This document shows positions 52,451 to 62,061 of a stretch of 64,000 nucleotides of DNA, in pieces. Both the position numbers and the translations under genes were made by a program. The first letter of the stretch is position 1. Every line of letters begins with the position of its first letter. The DNA is taken from positions 4,672,001-4,736,000 of the forward strand of contig NZ_CP040749.1 in NCBI RefSeq assembly GCF_006065315.1, in the 5' to 3' direction. The stretch comes from Aureibaculum algae (GTDB taxonomy: Bacteria > Bacteroidota > Bacteroidia > Flavobacteriales > Flavobacteriaceae). The notes beneath the pieces were generated by a model. It did no database searches. It was not told where the DNA came from and saw nothing but the letters and a program-made list of their open reading frames with translations.

Positions 52451-53745
52451 TTTTTTCGAGCTTTATAGAGATCTATTATATTCACTAAAATAAACATTAC
52501 AAAAGCAGGTAATACCCAACCCAGACTATAGTTGGCTAACGGAATACTACTTTGTATGCCGCTTAAACTTTCTGCAGGAAGTATAAACTGTAAAAAATCT
52601 GGTATACTGAATAAAAAAGTAATGATGACTACCATTCTAAAAACAGCTTTAGAAGCAAATTTGTCGGGTACCACATTCAATAAAATCAGTATGATGGTTA
52701 TCGGATAAATAAACATTAAAACGGGTAAAGCAATCATAATAATAGAATAGAAATTAAGCTGCCCTACTAAAATACCTAACACACAACCCAATACTGCGGT
52801 TATTACATAGGCTTTCTGAGAGTTTTTAAACAAACCTTTAAAGTAATCGGCTGTACCTGTAACTATCCCTACAGCAGTTGTAAAACAAGCCAACGCTATC
52901 AAAACACTTAAAAATAAATTCCCAATGGGGCCTAAGGTTCGTAGACTAATTCCCATCAATAGATTGGCTCTTTGCATATCACTACTTAAAGCGTCGTCAA
53001 TAAATATTTCTGCACCATAAAATGACCCTAAAGCAATGAGTCCCGCATAAATTATAAACAAACCTGAGCCCGCTATAAAGCCTGCCTTTTTAATCAACAC
53101 TTTATTAGCCTCAAATGAAGCATTACTTTTTAAATTTAGTGAAATAATGATAACGGCTCCCACCACAACGGCACCAATAGCATCAAAAGTTTGATACCCT
53201 TCTAACAGACCATCTACAATTGGCGTCTTAAAGTTAGATGGATTCATCAGCATATCACTAGAAAACAAACCAATCCCAATTACTAAAAAGAGCATGACCA
53301 CAATGAGAGGCGTCAAAAACTTACCTATGAAACTTAATATTTTAGAGCGATTGAGCACAAATAACAGCACCAATCCGAAATATACACTACTGGTTAATAA
53401 CGGACTTGTTTTAAAAAGTGGATAAATGGCAATTTCATGTGTGGCAGCGGCAGTTCTAGGTGAAGGTATGGCTATCGCAATGATGTAGACAATTACACAA
53501 TAGATTACACTAAAAACGGGGGAAACCTTTTTACCAAAATCGTACATGGTTCCTTGTAATTTGGCATGTGCAAAAATACCGAGTATCGGTATCACTACAG
53601 CAGTAATCATAAAGCCCAATGTTACCAAAAACCAGTCAGAACCTGCATTATAACCTAATAAAGGCGGCAGTAATAAATTACCTGCTCCAAAAAATAAGGA
53701 GAACAAGGCAAACCCAGTGATAAGAATTTCTTTTGTTTTATTCAC
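52432..53745 (-). CDS. brnQ: Branched-chain amino acid carrier of the LIVCS family
   Basis: A 437-residue inner-membrane transporter with twelve hydrophobic segments. The opening LFSLFFGAGNLLLPPLLGYNAG is the family signature, with ISLNLKSNASFEANKVL in the middle. It takes up Leu, Ile and Val with Na+ or H+. The gene is divergent from the alpha/beta hydrolase gene, 40 bases apart, and overlaps the end of the small membrane-protein gene on the other strand. Confidence 0.9.
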   Translation of the reverse strand: MNKTKEILITGFALFSLFFGAGNLLLPPLLGYNAGSDWFLVTLGFMITAVVIPILGIFAHAKLQGTMYDFGKKVSPVFSVIYCVIVYIIAIAIPSPRTAAATHEIAIYPLFKTSPLLTSSVYFGLVLLFVLNRSKILSFIGKFLTPLIVVMLFLVIGIGLFSSDMLMNPSNFKTPIVDGLLEGYQTFDAIGAVVVGAVIIISLNLKSNASFEANKVLIKKAGFIAGSGLFIIYAGLIALGSFYGAEIFIDDALSSDMQRANLLMGISLRTLGPIGNLFLSVLIALACFTTAVGIVTGTADYFKGLFKNSQKAYVITAVLGCVLGILVGQLNFYSIIMIALPVLMFIYPITIILILLNVVPDKFASKAVFRMVVIITFLFSIPDFLQFILPAESLSGIQSSIPLANYSLGWVLPAFVMFILVNIIDLYKARKNYSPAR

Positions 53746-53785
53746 TAATTAAAAATAAGTAAGCCAATATAGTTATTTTTGTGGG

Positions 53786-54574
53786 ATGGATAATTTTTTT
53801 ACATACAAAAATACCGCGGTACGGTATCGTACTTCTGGTAAAGGAGCTGCTGTTATCTTACTTCATGGGTTTTTAGAAGATTTAACCATGTGGGATGCCG
53901 TTTCTGAAGAACTTTCAAAAAGAAATAAAGTAATATCTATTGACTTATTAGGTCATGGAGCATCCGATAATTTAGGATATATCCATACCATGGAAGAGCA
54001 AGCTGAAATGGTAATGGCGGTCTTAAAACATCTGAAATTACGCAAATATGTAATTATCGGACATAGCATGGGTGGCTATATTAATCTTGCATTTGCTAAG
54101 TTATTCCCAAGCACAATTAAAGGCGTTTGTTTGATGAACTCAACCTTTGAAGCAGATAGTAAAGAGAAAAAAATAAACCGAGATAGGGCTATTGTAGCCG
54201 TAAAACAAAATCATAAGACATTTATAAGAATGTCAATTCCCAATTTATTTTGCGAACAAAATAGAACCAGATTTAATACGGAAATTGAGCACATCATAAA
54301 CAGTGCTTTAAAATTATCACTTCAAGGAATTATAGCCTCTTTAGAAGGAATGAAAATTAGAAAAGACAGTACAAGTTTCTTTAAAAAAGCTACCTTTAAA
54401 AAAATGTTGATTCTCGGAGCAAAAGATCCTGTTTTAGATTCAGAATTACTTAAAAACCAAGTAAAAAATACCGAAATTGAAGTAGTTGAATTCCCTGACG
54501 GACATATGAGTCATATTGAAAATAAAAATGAGCTCATTAAAACACTCATAGATTTTATAAAATCTTGTAATTAA
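53786..54574 (+). CDS. Alpha/beta hydrolase
   Basis: A 262-residue cytoplasmic hydrolase. ILLHGFLEDLTMWD holds the oxyanion His-Gly region, GHSMGGYINLAFA the nucleophile elbow (catalytic Ser), GAKDPVLDSE the Asp region and DGHMSHIE the catalytic His. It resembles the MhpC/BioH-like general group, with a short cap; substrate unknown. A -7-like box, TATTTTTG at 53774-53781, lies four bases before the ATG, so the transcript may be leaderless. The following TlpA-like gene starts 39 bases after its stop. Confidence 0.86.
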   Translation: MDNFFTYKNTAVRYRTSGKGAAVILLHGFLEDLTMWDAVSEELSKRNKVISIDLLGHGASDNLGYIHTMEEQAEMVMAVLKHLKLRKYVIIGHSMGGYINLAFAKLFPSTIKGVCLMNSTFEADSKEKKINRDRAIVAVKQNHKTFIRMSIPNLFCEQNRTRFNTEIEHIINSALKLSLQGIIASLEGMKIRKDSTSFFKKATFKKMLILGAKDPVLDSELLKNQVKNTEIEVVEFPDGHMSHIENKNELIKTLIDFIKSCN

Positions 54575-54613
54575 CATCACTTTTTAACGACAACTTAGTC
54601 ACAAACACTACCT

Positions 54614-55720
54614 ATGCAGCGAATACTATTTTTATTGACAATTATTCTTTTTACATCATGTTCTAAAAAAGAAAACTCAACGTTCACATTACAGGGTAAG
54701 ATTAATAATTCTGAAAATAAGTATATCCTTCTACAACAAGAAAGTGATATAGAACGGAAAATTTCTAAACTAATAGATACTATAAAATTAGACGAAAATG
54801 GAAATTTTGAGTACGCACTTAATGATGAGCCGCACTACTATACTTTAGTACTTAATGAAAATGAAAACATACCACTAGCAATAGCTAAAGATCAGCAAAT
54901 TACTATAGAGTCCATTAATTCTAAACCGTTGGTTACCGGTTCAAAAGATACCGACTTGCTTAATGCGTATGAAAAGTTGCGAAAAGAATCTTTAGACCGC
55001 TTGGTAAACACCATCAGGAAACAAATTGTTGCTGAAAACAAATCTGAAAACCCAAACCCAAAAACCATTGATTCTTTAGGTAAATTAGAGTTAAAAAATT
55101 ATGATTTGCATTTGGCTGAATTAAACACTTTTATAAAGGATAAAATGGGAACTAGCATCGCCATTTACCCTACGTCATTGCGATGGAAAGATAATAATAT
55201 TAAATTCTTTGATAGCTTAACTAGTGCTTTTGAAACTGCTCATCCTGATTTAGCTATTTCTAAAAAATTAAGAGAAAAAGTAACGCGATTACAACAAACG
55301 GCATTAGGCGGAAAAGTACCAGGTATTGTAATGACAGCAGCCAATAAAGATACTGTTAGCCTTTTTTCTATCACCGAAAAATATACGCTAATCGATTTTT
55401 GGGCAAGTTGGTGTGGACCCTGCCGAAGAGAAAGTGACATCTTAAATAAATTGTACGAAAAGTATAAAGACAAAGGCTTTACTATTTACGGAGTGTCTTT
55501 AGATACCAATGAAAAACAATGGACCAATGCCATGGCTAAAGACCATAGAATTTGGGCAAATGTATCTTCCTTACAAGGTTTTGAAACACCAGCCGCATAT
55601 AATTTTGCAGTAACAGCGTTACCTATGAATTATTTAATAGATAGTAAAGGCATAATAATTGCCAAAAATTTACATGGGGAAGAGTTAGAAAAATTGGTTG
55701 ATCAAGTAATGGCGAACTAA
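54614..55720 (+). CDS. TlpA-like thiol-disulfide oxidoreductase with DUF4369 domain
   Basis: A 368-residue lipoprotein (LLTIILFTSCSKKEN). The first about 110 mature residues match a DUF4369-type beta domain (TLQGKINNSENKYILLQQES). A helical linker runs to about 235, and the C-terminal thioredoxin domain has the active site WCGPC (FWASWCGPCRRE) and a cis-Pro in ALPMNY. These proteins reduce or isomerise disulfides or feed cytochrome c maturation. It is attached to the membrane and faces outside the cytoplasm. It follows the hydrolase gene by 39 bases and abuts the stop codon of the next, minus-strand gene. Confidence 0.85.
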   Translation: MQRILFLLTIILFTSCSKKENSTFTLQGKINNSENKYILLQQESDIERKISKLIDTIKLDENGNFEYALNDEPHYYTLVLNENENIPLAIAKDQQITIESINSKPLVTGSKDTDLLNAYEKLRKESLDRLVNTIRKQIVAENKSENPNPKTIDSLGKLELKNYDLHLAELNTFIKDKMGTSIAIYPTSLRWKDNNIKFFDSLTSAFETAHPDLAISKKLREKVTRLQQTALGGKVPGIVMTAANKDTVSLFSITEKYTLIDFWASWCGPCRRESDILNKLYEKYKDKGFTIYGVSLDTNEKQWTNAMAKDHRIWANVSSLQGFETPAAYNFAVTALPMNYLIDSKGIIIAKNLHGEELEKLVDQVMAN

Positions 55721-56290
55721 TTATTTTAGTGCTGTTAATTCTAAACTGTTATTTTCCGAATGCTGAAACACACCTGTAATAGCTTCTTTTACAGCTAACT
55801 TTTCAGTGAGCTCATCACATAAATTAGCACAATCTATTTGAGTTCCATCTAATAACTTAAAAGTTGAATGGTCGGTCTTTGTAAAAAAAGGTTCAAAAAA
55901 ACTATCGTCATAAGTTCTTGACAAAAGAATTTCGAAAGAAATTTCAGAAGCTACCTTTTCTTTACCTATCTCTTCAATAAGTTTATAGTTTATTGAACCA
56001 CCGTCTGCCATTGGATTTCCAATAATTTCCTTTTCTACCTTTAACGTGTATACATAACCCAATTCATAGTCAAAACCTTCTATTCCACTATAAAAAAAAT
56101 ACCAATCGTCACCATCAATAGCTGCTTCTTCTTGCACCAATAAAAATTGATTAGGCATTAACGCGTTACCAGATTGTTTATAGTGATTCACTTTTAGGGT
56201 TACAATTTCCACATCATCATCACTTGTACAAGATGCTACTGAAATTAAACATGCAATAAAAAGAATCATGGAAAAGCTTATAAACTTCAT
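55721..56290 (-). CDS. Lipoprotein of unknown function
   Basis: A 189-residue lipoprotein (LISVASCTSDDD). The mature part has VTLKVNHYKQSGNALMPNQFLLVQEE and WYFFYSGIEGFDYELGYVYTLKVEKEII, which fits a DUF4377-like beta domain, though I am not certain. The C-terminal half contains two Cys close together (DCANLCDEL). Its stop codon touches the stop codon of the preceding plus-strand gene. Confidence 0.6.
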   Translation of the reverse strand: MKFISFSMILFIACLISVASCTSDDDVEIVTLKVNHYKQSGNALMPNQFLLVQEEAAIDGDDWYFFYSGIEGFDYELGYVYTLKVEKEIIGNPMADGGSINYKLIEEIGKEKVASEISFEILLSRTYDDSFFEPFFTKTDHSTFKLLDGTQIDCANLCDELTEKLAVKEAITGVFQHSENNSLELTALK

Positions 56291-56352
56291 AGATTAGAAT
56301 TTATAAGTAGACGCGATATTAAATAAAGGGTTGCTTAGTTTATGATATAAAC

Positions 56353-57399
56353 TTATTTCAACATGGCATTCCAACCTTGAGCTGTCAATTCTATTTTTTG
56401 ATTGCCTCGTGTTATCAAATTCATGCCTTCATCTTTTTCAGTAATATGGCCTATGACCGTTAAATGCGGATTTGCCTTTATTTTAGGATAATCTGCCGTG
56501 TCAACTGTAAAAAGTAATTCATAATCTTCACCTCCACTTAAAGCCACTGTGGTACTGTCTAATTTAAATTCTTCACAAGTTGAAATTACCTGTGGGTCTA
56601 AAGGAAATTTATCTTCAAACAAGTTACAACCCACTTCACTTTGGCTACAGATATGAATAATTTCTGATGACAAACCATCGCTAATATCAATCATAGACGT
56701 AGGTTTTACATCTAGCTCTTTTAGCAAATTTGGGATGTCTTTTCTAGCTTCTGGCTTTAATTGACGCTCTACCAAATAGGTATAATTATCTAATTCAGGT
56801 TGGGCATTTGGATTGGCTTGAAAAACTTGCTTTTCACGCTCTAAAACTTGTAACCCTAAATAAGCAGCACCTAAATCTCCGGTTACAACTATTAAATCGT
56901 TAGGTTTTGCTCCATTTCTATAGACTATATCTTCTTTATTAGCCTCTCCAATTGCTGTAATACTAAGTAACAAGCCTTTTGTAGAAGAAGAAGTGTCACC
57001 ACCAATTAAATCGACATTATATGTTTTACAAGCCAAGTGAATACCAGCATACAATTCTTCAATTGCTTCTAACGGAAAACGATTAGAAACTGCCAATGAC
57101 ACCGTAATTTGAGTTGCCTTGCCATTCATGGCATAGACATCAGATAAATTAACCATAACAGCCTTATAACCTAAATGTTTTAAGGGCATATAAGACAAAT
57201 CGAAATGAACACCTTCTATCAACAAATCAGTAGTTACCAAAATCTGTTTGTTCTTAAACTCCAATACAGCAGCATCATCACCAACTCCTTTTATAGAAGA
57301 TTTATGAGTTAACTTAACCTGATCTGTTAAGTGCTTTATTAATCCAAACTCCCCTAATTCAGCTAAAGAGGTTCTTTGTTCGTTTTTATCTTCTAACAT
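56353..57399 (-). CDS. thiL: Thiamine-monophosphate kinase
   Basis: A 348-residue cytoplasmic kinase that makes thiamine diphosphate from thiamine monophosphate. The signature parts are GEFGLIKHLT at the start, KGVGDDAAVLEF (substrate/Mg2+ binding), LIGGDTSSSTKGL, VTGDLGAAYLGLQ and SMIDISDGLSSEIIH, with SGGEDYELLFTV near the end. It is on the minus strand; a 12-base palindrome lies 20 bases upstream of its start. No other thiamine genes are adjacent. Confidence 0.94.
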   Translation of the reverse strand: MLEDKNEQRTSLAELGEFGLIKHLTDQVKLTHKSSIKGVGDDAAVLEFKNKQILVTTDLLIEGVHFDLSYMPLKHLGYKAVMVNLSDVYAMNGKATQITVSLAVSNRFPLEAIEELYAGIHLACKTYNVDLIGGDTSSSTKGLLLSITAIGEANKEDIVYRNGAKPNDLIVVTGDLGAAYLGLQVLEREKQVFQANPNAQPELDNYTYLVERQLKPEARKDIPNLLKELDVKPTSMIDISDGLSSEIIHICSQSEVGCNLFEDKFPLDPQVISTCEEFKLDSTTVALSGGEDYELLFTVDTADYPKIKANPHLTVIGHITEKDEGMNLITRGNQKIELTAQGWNAMLK

Positions 57400-57418
57400 A
57401 TTATTTTTGTCTTTATGA

Positions 57419-57464
57419 GTGACGCGTCACATCTTCTAAAAATCTATTCCACATAGAATAGATT
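57419..57464. promoter_or_regulatory. Two palindromes upstream of thiL
   Basis: GTGACGCGTCAC (57419-57430) is a perfect 12-base palindrome, GC-rich for this genome, 20 bases upstream of the thiL start (minus strand). Further upstream, AATCTATTC and GAATAGATT (57441-57449 and 57456-57464) form a nine-base-pair hairpin. The first may be an operator or leader hairpin for thiL; the second may end the S41 peptidase transcript that comes from the right. Confidence 0.45.
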
Positions 57465-57480
57465 CTTGAACACGCTATAA

Positions 57481-59073
57481 TTAATTATTTTTCTTTACTT
57501 CTATATCTTCCAAAACCCAATCCAATTCAGGGTCTATCTTATGTATTCTATCTTCTATGGTAGGTAGTATTTCTACATCTGGTTTTATTCCATATCCATC
57601 AGGATCCATTTCATACGGTGTCTCAATTTGAGCGAGACCTATATTCATTACTACTTTTGAATTAGGTAATTCAATAAATTTAAATAAACCAGCAACGGTT
57701 CCATTATAAGCACCACCAGTTTCTTCGCCTACAAAAATAGCTCTTTTATTAGCATGTAAATTTGTAGACAAGATAGAAGATGCAGAAAATGAAGCTCCAT
57801 TAATCAACACATACATTTCTCCTTTAAAATACAAAGGATTTGGTTTTTTTATGTTGGCACTAGAAAATGAGTAATAGGTTTTTCCTTCATTTTTTCCAGA
57901 TTTAAACAAATTGTGTATGGCTACAAAAGGTGATAACAGCACGGCTCCAATTTTCACAAATGAGGAACTATTTTTTGATAACATTGAGGTTAAAAAAGGT
58001 TGACGCGTTAACACTTCTGCTCTTTCAATTAACTGGTATTCTTTATCTGTTAAATACGAATATAATTTATCAATTTCGTCAAGCCTACCGCCCGTATTAT
58101 CTCTTAAATCTAATATTAAATACTTCGTTTTTAACGAGTCTATTTTAGCAAAACTTTCCTTATAAAAATTTTTATAATTTCCGTTACCAAAGCTGCGTAT
58201 TTTCATAAATGCAACACTACTATCCTTACCTATAAAATCTAAATTTCGAGTATATCTATTCCTGTCTTTTTCAAAACCATAAATATAATCTCGATTCTTC
58301 TTTTCTTTCTGCTTCAGTTTTAAATCTCTCTTTTCTTGATCTGTTAGTTTCTTTGGTTTTTTCGCTAAAGAATCTATTTCCTTTTTTTTCCCTTTTACAG
58401 AATCTTTAGGAATTCTTCTAAACATTTTCGTAAATAGAGAATCTTCTTTTTTTAATGTGATTGAAAGGCTGTCTACAAACCCTTTATCTTTATAATAAAA
58501 ACCAGAAAAGCGAGAGGCTATTATTCGATTCTGAAAGGTGTTGTTATAACCATCTGATGAAAATAATTTTTTATATTTTTTAAAAAGTTTATAAATATCT
58601 TCTCCATTTATTTTGACTGCCTTACTACCAACGATGGTAGAATCTAAACCCCTTGTATCTACAATCCACAAACTGTCATTTAAGTATTCAAAATCTAAAG
58701 CATAAAACTCAAACTTATTTTTATTTAACGCCTTTCTTTCTTTACTGGTGAACCGCTTTAATGGAGGGCTAACCGTAATATGTCCTTGTCGAACTTCTGA
58801 TACAACTGGAGCTAATTTTTCATAAAACTGCTTACTTGTTAAAGGCGTAACAATGGTATTTTTTAAGCTATCAAATTTATAATCTAGAGTAGGTTTTGGT
58901 ATATATTGATATAACCGAGGATGTAGTTTTTGTAGTTTTTTATATGCCACATTTACATCTTTTTTTAAACTACGTGCAGAATGATTTACAGCAATTTCTT
59001 CGTTATAAGATTTAACACTTACACAAGAAAACAGCAATAAAAAAACACAAAAATATAAAAGTAGTTTTTGCAT
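57481..59073 (-). CDS. S41-family (tail-specific) peptidase lipoprotein
   Basis: About 530 residues when started at ATG ending 59073, giving the signal MQKLLLYFCVFLLLFSC with a lipobox; the frame runs on 25 codons upstream to 59148 but that part carries no function. The S41 domain includes VAFMKIRSFGNGNYK, LILDLRDNTGGRLDEI (catalytic-domain strand) and NGASFSASSIL (Ser nucleophile region), followed by EETGGAYNGTVAG. A highly charged low-complexity stretch (KKKEIDSLAKKPKKLTDQE, about 250-280) interrupts the fold. It is likely a periplasmic peptidase. The divergent M1 peptidase gene starts 86 bases away. Confidence 0.83.
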   Translation of the reverse strand: MQKLLLYFCVFLLLFSCVSVKSYNEEIAVNHSARSLKKDVNVAYKKLQKLHPRLYQYIPKPTLDYKFDSLKNTIVTPLTSKQFYEKLAPVVSEVRQGHITVSPPLKRFTSKERKALNKNKFEFYALDFEYLNDSLWIVDTRGLDSTIVGSKAVKINGEDIYKLFKKYKKLFSSDGYNNTFQNRIIASRFSGFYYKDKGFVDSLSITLKKEDSLFTKMFRRIPKDSVKGKKKEIDSLAKKPKKLTDQEKRDLKLKQKEKKNRDYIYGFEKDRNRYTRNLDFIGKDSSVAFMKIRSFGNGNYKNFYKESFAKIDSLKTKYLILDLRDNTGGRLDEIDKLYSYLTDKEYQLIERAEVLTRQPFLTSMLSKNSSSFVKIGAVLLSPFVAIHNLFKSGKNEGKTYYSFSSANIKKPNPLYFKGEMYVLINGASFSASSILSTNLHANKRAIFVGEETGGAYNGTVAGLFKFIELPNSKVVMNIGLAQIETPYEMDPDGYGIKPDVEILPTIEDRIHKIDPELDWVLEDIEVKKNN

Positions 59074-59159
59074 AAAAGATGGGTAAAGCACAAAAATAAA
59101 AGGAAATTTTATAATGAACTGATTTATATTGGTACTTTTAAAGTCCAAAAATACTATTT

Positions 59160-61079
59160 ATGCCGCTAAAGCAAAACATATTAACACTTCTTTTCATTTT
59201 TGGGGGTTGCTTTGCCTTTGCACAACAATTGGAACTATCAACCATTATTGAAGCCGAAGCAAAAGCGGCAACTAAATTAATAAATTATAAAGCCAATATT
59301 AATACAGCAAACTACGATGTTACGCATCATAGAATGGATTGGGTTATTGACCCTGCCATTGCTTTTATCAATGGTGATATAACAACTACCTTTACTGCTC
59401 TAGAGAATTTAAGCACTGTAACTTTTGATTTAGATGATAACATGTTGGTATCAGCAGTTTCAGAAAACGGAACCTCATTAGCCTTTTCTCAAAATGTAAA
59501 TGATGAATTAATTATTACTTTACCGCAAACATTATTACAAGGAGAATCTACAGCCATAAAAATTACATACAGTGGTAACCCACAAAGTTCAGGATTTGGC
59601 TCTTTTGAACAAACTGAACATAATGGAACGCCTATCATTTGGACACTTTCTGAACCTTTTGGAGCAAAAGGTTGGTGGCCTTGTAAACAAGACCTCAACG
59701 ATAAAATTGACAGTATAGATGTGTATTTAAAAACACCAGAATTATACACTGCTGTCTCTAACGGATTAGAGCAAAGCCAGACCATAAATGCGGGACAAAA
59801 AACCACACATTTTAAACATAAATATCCCATTCCGGCCTATTTAATTGCCATAGCGGTAACAAATTACAGCACTTATAATCATACCGTAACTAATAATGGG
59901 AACCCGTTTGAGATTGTAAATTATGTATATCCTGAAAATTTAGCATCCGCCCAGAGCCAAACTCCAGTAACCGTTGAAATTATGAATTTATTTACGGAGT
60001 TATTTGAGGAATACCCTTTTGCAGATGAAAAATATGGCCATGCTCAATTTGGATGGGGTGGCGGCATGGAGCATACCACCGTTTCTTTTATGGGGAGTTT
60101 TAACCGAGGATTAATTGCCCATGAATTGGCACACCAATGGTTTGGGAATAAAATAACGTGTGGTAGCTGGAAAGATATTTGGTTAAATGAAGGTTTTGCT
60201 ACGTATTTAGCAGGACTTACCATTGAAAATTTAGATGGAGACGAAGCATTTAAAAATTGGCGAACCAGCTCTGTAAATCAAGTTACTGCTCAGCTTGATG
60301 GCTATGTATATCTTTCAGATGCTGACTCTACGAATGTTAGTAGAATATTCAATGGTCGGTTATCTTACACCAAAGGATCGATGGTTTTACATATGCTCAG
60401 AAAAAAATTAGGAGATACCGCTTTTTTTCAGGGAATGAAAAATTATCTAGCAGACCCCAACTTAGCATACAGTTATGCGAAAACTCCCGATTTTATTGCA
60501 ACTATGGAAAATGCAAGTGGAAAAGATTTATCAGAATTTTTTGCAGATTGGATTTATGGAGAAGGTCATCCAACCTACTCAGCAACATGGTTTCAACCTG
60601 AAAATGACGAAATAAAAATTACGATAAATCAAACCCAAAGTCATGCCTCTGTAAGTTATTTTGAAGCTCCAATTCCCGTTCGAATTACAGGAACCAACAA
60701 CGAAATTTTAGACGTAGTTTTAGACAACACCACCGACGGTCAAGAGTTTACAGAATCGGTAACTTTTCAAGTAGCCCAAATTCAAATTGACCCAGATATA
60801 CATTTAATTTCAACAAACAACACTGCTGTTTTAGGAATTGATAATGAAATATCCTCGCAATTTAACATTTACCCCAACCCCGTAACGAACAGACTTACAA
60901 TAACCACGACAGACCTTACTAGTATTGAAAATATTATCATCTATAACACATTAGGTCAGATAGAACGTGAGTTCACTACTTCCGAAAATATTGATGTTTC
61001 AACGTTAACCAATGGTTTGCATTTTATCAAAATAAAAACGGATAAAAACACCATCAATAAATCCTTTTTAAAGCAATAA
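59160..61079 (+). CDS. Secreted M1-family aminopeptidase with T9SS sorting domain
   Basis: A 639-residue exported peptidase (signal ending CFAFAQ). The N-terminal domain, about 45-240, holds beta strands with FGAKGWWPCKQD (the GxMEN-like area appears further on as GGGMEHTTVSFMG), and the zinc motif HELAHQWFG with the downstream Glu in NEGFATYLAG. The final about 80 residues are a T9SS type A sorting domain (FNIYPNPVTNRLTI, IIYNTLGQI, ending INKSFLKQ). It should cleave N-terminal residues from peptides outside the cell. A metallophosphoesterase gene starts four bases after its stop. Confidence 0.88.
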   Translation: MPLKQNILTLLFIFGGCFAFAQQLELSTIIEAEAKAATKLINYKANINTANYDVTHHRMDWVIDPAIAFINGDITTTFTALENLSTVTFDLDDNMLVSAVSENGTSLAFSQNVNDELIITLPQTLLQGESTAIKITYSGNPQSSGFGSFEQTEHNGTPIIWTLSEPFGAKGWWPCKQDLNDKIDSIDVYLKTPELYTAVSNGLEQSQTINAGQKTTHFKHKYPIPAYLIAIAVTNYSTYNHTVTNNGNPFEIVNYVYPENLASAQSQTPVTVEIMNLFTELFEEYPFADEKYGHAQFGWGGGMEHTTVSFMGSFNRGLIAHELAHQWFGNKITCGSWKDIWLNEGFATYLAGLTIENLDGDEAFKNWRTSSVNQVTAQLDGYVYLSDADSTNVSRIFNGRLSYTKGSMVLHMLRKKLGDTAFFQGMKNYLADPNLAYSYAKTPDFIATMENASGKDLSEFFADWIYGEGHPTYSATWFQPENDEIKITINQTQSHASVSYFEAPIPVRITGTNNEILDVVLDNTTDGQEFTESVTFQVAQIQIDPDIHLISTNNTAVLGIDNEISSQFNIYPNPVTNRLTITTTDLTSIENIIIYNTLGQIEREFTTSENIDVSTLTNGLHFIKIKTDKNTINKSFLKQ

Positions 61080-61083
61080 TTAT

Positions 61084-61980
61084 ATGGGATTAATGCATTC
61101 TATTTTAGACAACGCTTTTAAAAATGCGAAGCCTTTAAATATAAATAAAGATTCTAAAATTATACTTTTTAGTGATCTACATAAAGGAGACAATAGTTAT
61201 GCCGATGATTTTTTACATAATATGCTTATTTATCAGCATGCTATAAAAGAATATTATGACAATAATTTCACCTATATAGAATTAGGTGATGGAGTAGAAC
61301 TCTGGGAAAATTATTCTTTTGAGCCCATTTACAAAGCCCATAAAAGTTCGTTTGAGTTATTAAAATTGTTTTATGATGATGACCGATTATATATGCTTTG
61401 GGGAAATCACGATATGATCTTTGGAGATCCGTTAACGGTAGAAAAAATGTTATATAAAATATTTCCACCTAAAAACATCAAACAAAAAGAGCGTCTTTTC
61501 AATTTAGAATATCACGAAAGTATGTTGTTACAAATTGAAAATACAGACAAAAAAATATTCTTAATCCATGGACATCAAGCCGATTGGTTCAATTATAGGT
61601 TTTGGAAAGTGAGTCGTTTTTTTGTACGCTATTTATGGATGCCTTTGCAGAAATGGTTTAACGTAAAAGACCCTACGAGTCCTGCAAAAAACAACACTAC
61701 ACTCAACAGAATTGAGAAAAAATTAAAAAATTGGATGTTGAAAAATGACAATCAAATGGTAATTGCCGGTCATACACATAGACCACGATTTCCAGATCCG
61801 GGACTGTTACCCTATTTTAATGATGGTAGTTGTGTACATCCAAATTCTATTATTGGACTTGAAATTGAAAACTTAGAAATTACCATGGTAAAATGGCATT
61901 TTGAAAAAGATGAGGATGGGCAAAATAATATTGTAAAAACGGTATTAGCTGGGCCACAAAAATTGGAATTGTATTTGTAA
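61084..61980 (+). CDS. Metallophosphoesterase
   Basis: A 298-residue cytoplasmic enzyme of the calcineurin-like fold. The metal ligands are seen in IILFSDLHKGD (D, H), YIELGDGVELW (D), LWGNHDM (N, H), LIHGHQADWF (H) and VIAGHTHRPRF (H, H). The family includes phosphodiesterases and UDP-diacylglucosamine pyrophosphatase-like enzymes; the substrate is not evident. The gene starts four bases after the M1 peptidase stop, so it is probably cotranscribed. Confidence 0.84.
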   Translation: MGLMHSILDNAFKNAKPLNINKDSKIILFSDLHKGDNSYADDFLHNMLIYQHAIKEYYDNNFTYIELGDGVELWENYSFEPIYKAHKSSFELLKLFYDDDRLYMLWGNHDMIFGDPLTVEKMLYKIFPPKNIKQKERLFNLEYHESMLLQIENTDKKIFLIHGHQADWFNYRFWKVSRFFVRYLWMPLQKWFNVKDPTSPAKNNTTLNRIEKKLKNWMLKNDNQMVIAGHTHRPRFPDPGLLPYFNDGSCVHPNSIIGLEIENLEITMVKWHFEKDEDGQNNIVKTVLAGPQKLELYL

Positions 61981-62035
61981 AAACGAATAGTTACCCAACG
62001 AATTTTCATAATACTTTTTTTACTGCCAACTGAAA

Positions 62036-62060
62036 ACTGCTACTGCTACTGCTACTGCTA
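62036..62060. repeat. Hexanucleotide tandem repeat
   Basis: ACTGCT occurs four times in a row plus one base, ending one base before the stop codon of the minus-strand DnaJ-domain gene. It is a short simple repeat that could vary in number between strains. It does not alter the reading frame of either flanking gene. Confidence 0.8.
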
Positions 62061-62061
62061 A

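Noticed and set aside
56340..57480. TPP riboswitch upstream of thiL
   Set aside because: The upstream sequence lacks the conserved CUGAGA-type core of a TPP riboswitch; only simple palindromes are present.
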